Source of the DNA: Clostridiaceae bacterium
GTDB taxonomy: Bacteria > Bacillota > Clostridia > Oscillospirales > Butyricicoccaceae
Length of the DNA: 5,986 bases
Assembly (NCBI GenBank): GCA_016293155.1
Contig: JAEDEU010000099.1
Span: forward strand, 1-5,986
Direction of reading: 5' to 3'
The position numbers and the translations under genes are program-made. The notes under the pieces are model-generated. The model was given only the letters and a program-made list of their open reading frames with translations, was not told the origin of the DNA and searched no databases. Shown in pieces: positions 5,946 through 5,986 of this stretch (position 1 is its first letter; each line of letters opens with the position of its first letter).

Positions 5946-5986
5946 ATGTGCGGAATTGCCGGACAGATCGGAGCGCCGATCGGACA
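5946..5986 (+). CDS. asnB: Start of a class II glutamine amidotransferase, probably asparagine synthase (3' end outside window)
   Basis: Only 13 full codons are visible, reading MCGIAGQIGAPIG. A Cys directly after the initiator Met is the N-terminal nucleophile of class II (Ntn) glutamine amidotransferases, exposed when Met is removed. MCGIAG is the usual start of glutamine-hydrolysing asparagine synthases, which transfer glutamine nitrogen to aspartate using ATP. GlmS and PurF usually begin differently (for example MCGIVG in GlmS). Other AsnB-like amidotransferases cannot be excluded from so short a piece. The gene is divergent from the tRNA/carB block and directly downstream of the IS remnant, whose tail may supply its promoter. 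Confidence 0.6.
   Translation, partial: MCGIAGQIGAPIG

Noticed and set aside
1..5986. A CRISPR array, toxin-antitoxin pair, retron, or new defence or biosynthetic system.
   Set aside because: There are no regularly spaced repeats, paired small genes or unexplained long coding regions. Apart from the unidentified left-edge tail, all credible coding sequence is explained by the transporter, CarB, the two pseudogene remnants and the start of an amidotransferase.

Overview
The window reads as chromosomal DNA from a Gram-positive bacterium of moderate GC content, most likely a gut-type member of the Clostridia. This placement is inferred from strong AAAGGAG-type ribosome binding sites, TTGACA/TATAAT-type promoters, stem plus U-tract terminators, a tRNA with encoded CCA, and the style of the proteins. 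No genus can be named from the sequence alone.

Layout from left to right. The window opens with the last 55 codons of an unidentified plus-strand gene (to 170). A hairpin terminator that can serve both strands follows (183-228). Next, on the minus strand, are an Atg22/UMF1-type major facilitator transporter (232-1479) and carB, the carbamoyl-phosphate synthase large subunit (1677-4901). Each has its own ribosome binding site and candidate promoter, and a terminator (1593-1633) separates them, so each looks like a single-gene transcription unit. Upstream of carB lies a tRNA-Pro(CGG) gene on the minus strand (5105-5181) with a near-consensus promoter and its own terminator.

The right end is a scar. 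The C-terminal domain of an M14/aspartoacylase-type deacylase (minus strand) is joined at about 5590 to the C-terminal part of an IS3-family transposase (plus strand). Both genes have lost their 5' parts. The transposase remnant also appears frameshifted near its end. Immediately after it, the first 13 to 14 codons of a class II glutamine amidotransferase gene, probably asparagine synthase asnB, begin at 5946 and run off the window.

Functional links are limited. CarB makes carbamoyl phosphate for pyrimidine and arginine synthesis and needs the glutaminase subunit CarA, which is not next to it here. AsnB would also use glutamine nitrogen, but nothing shows co-regulation. I see no CRISPR array, phage module, defence cluster or convincing new system. 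The most notable points are the head-to-head pseudogene junction, the promoter-like sequence inside the transposase tail in front of asnB, and the stand-alone carB with a very short leader.
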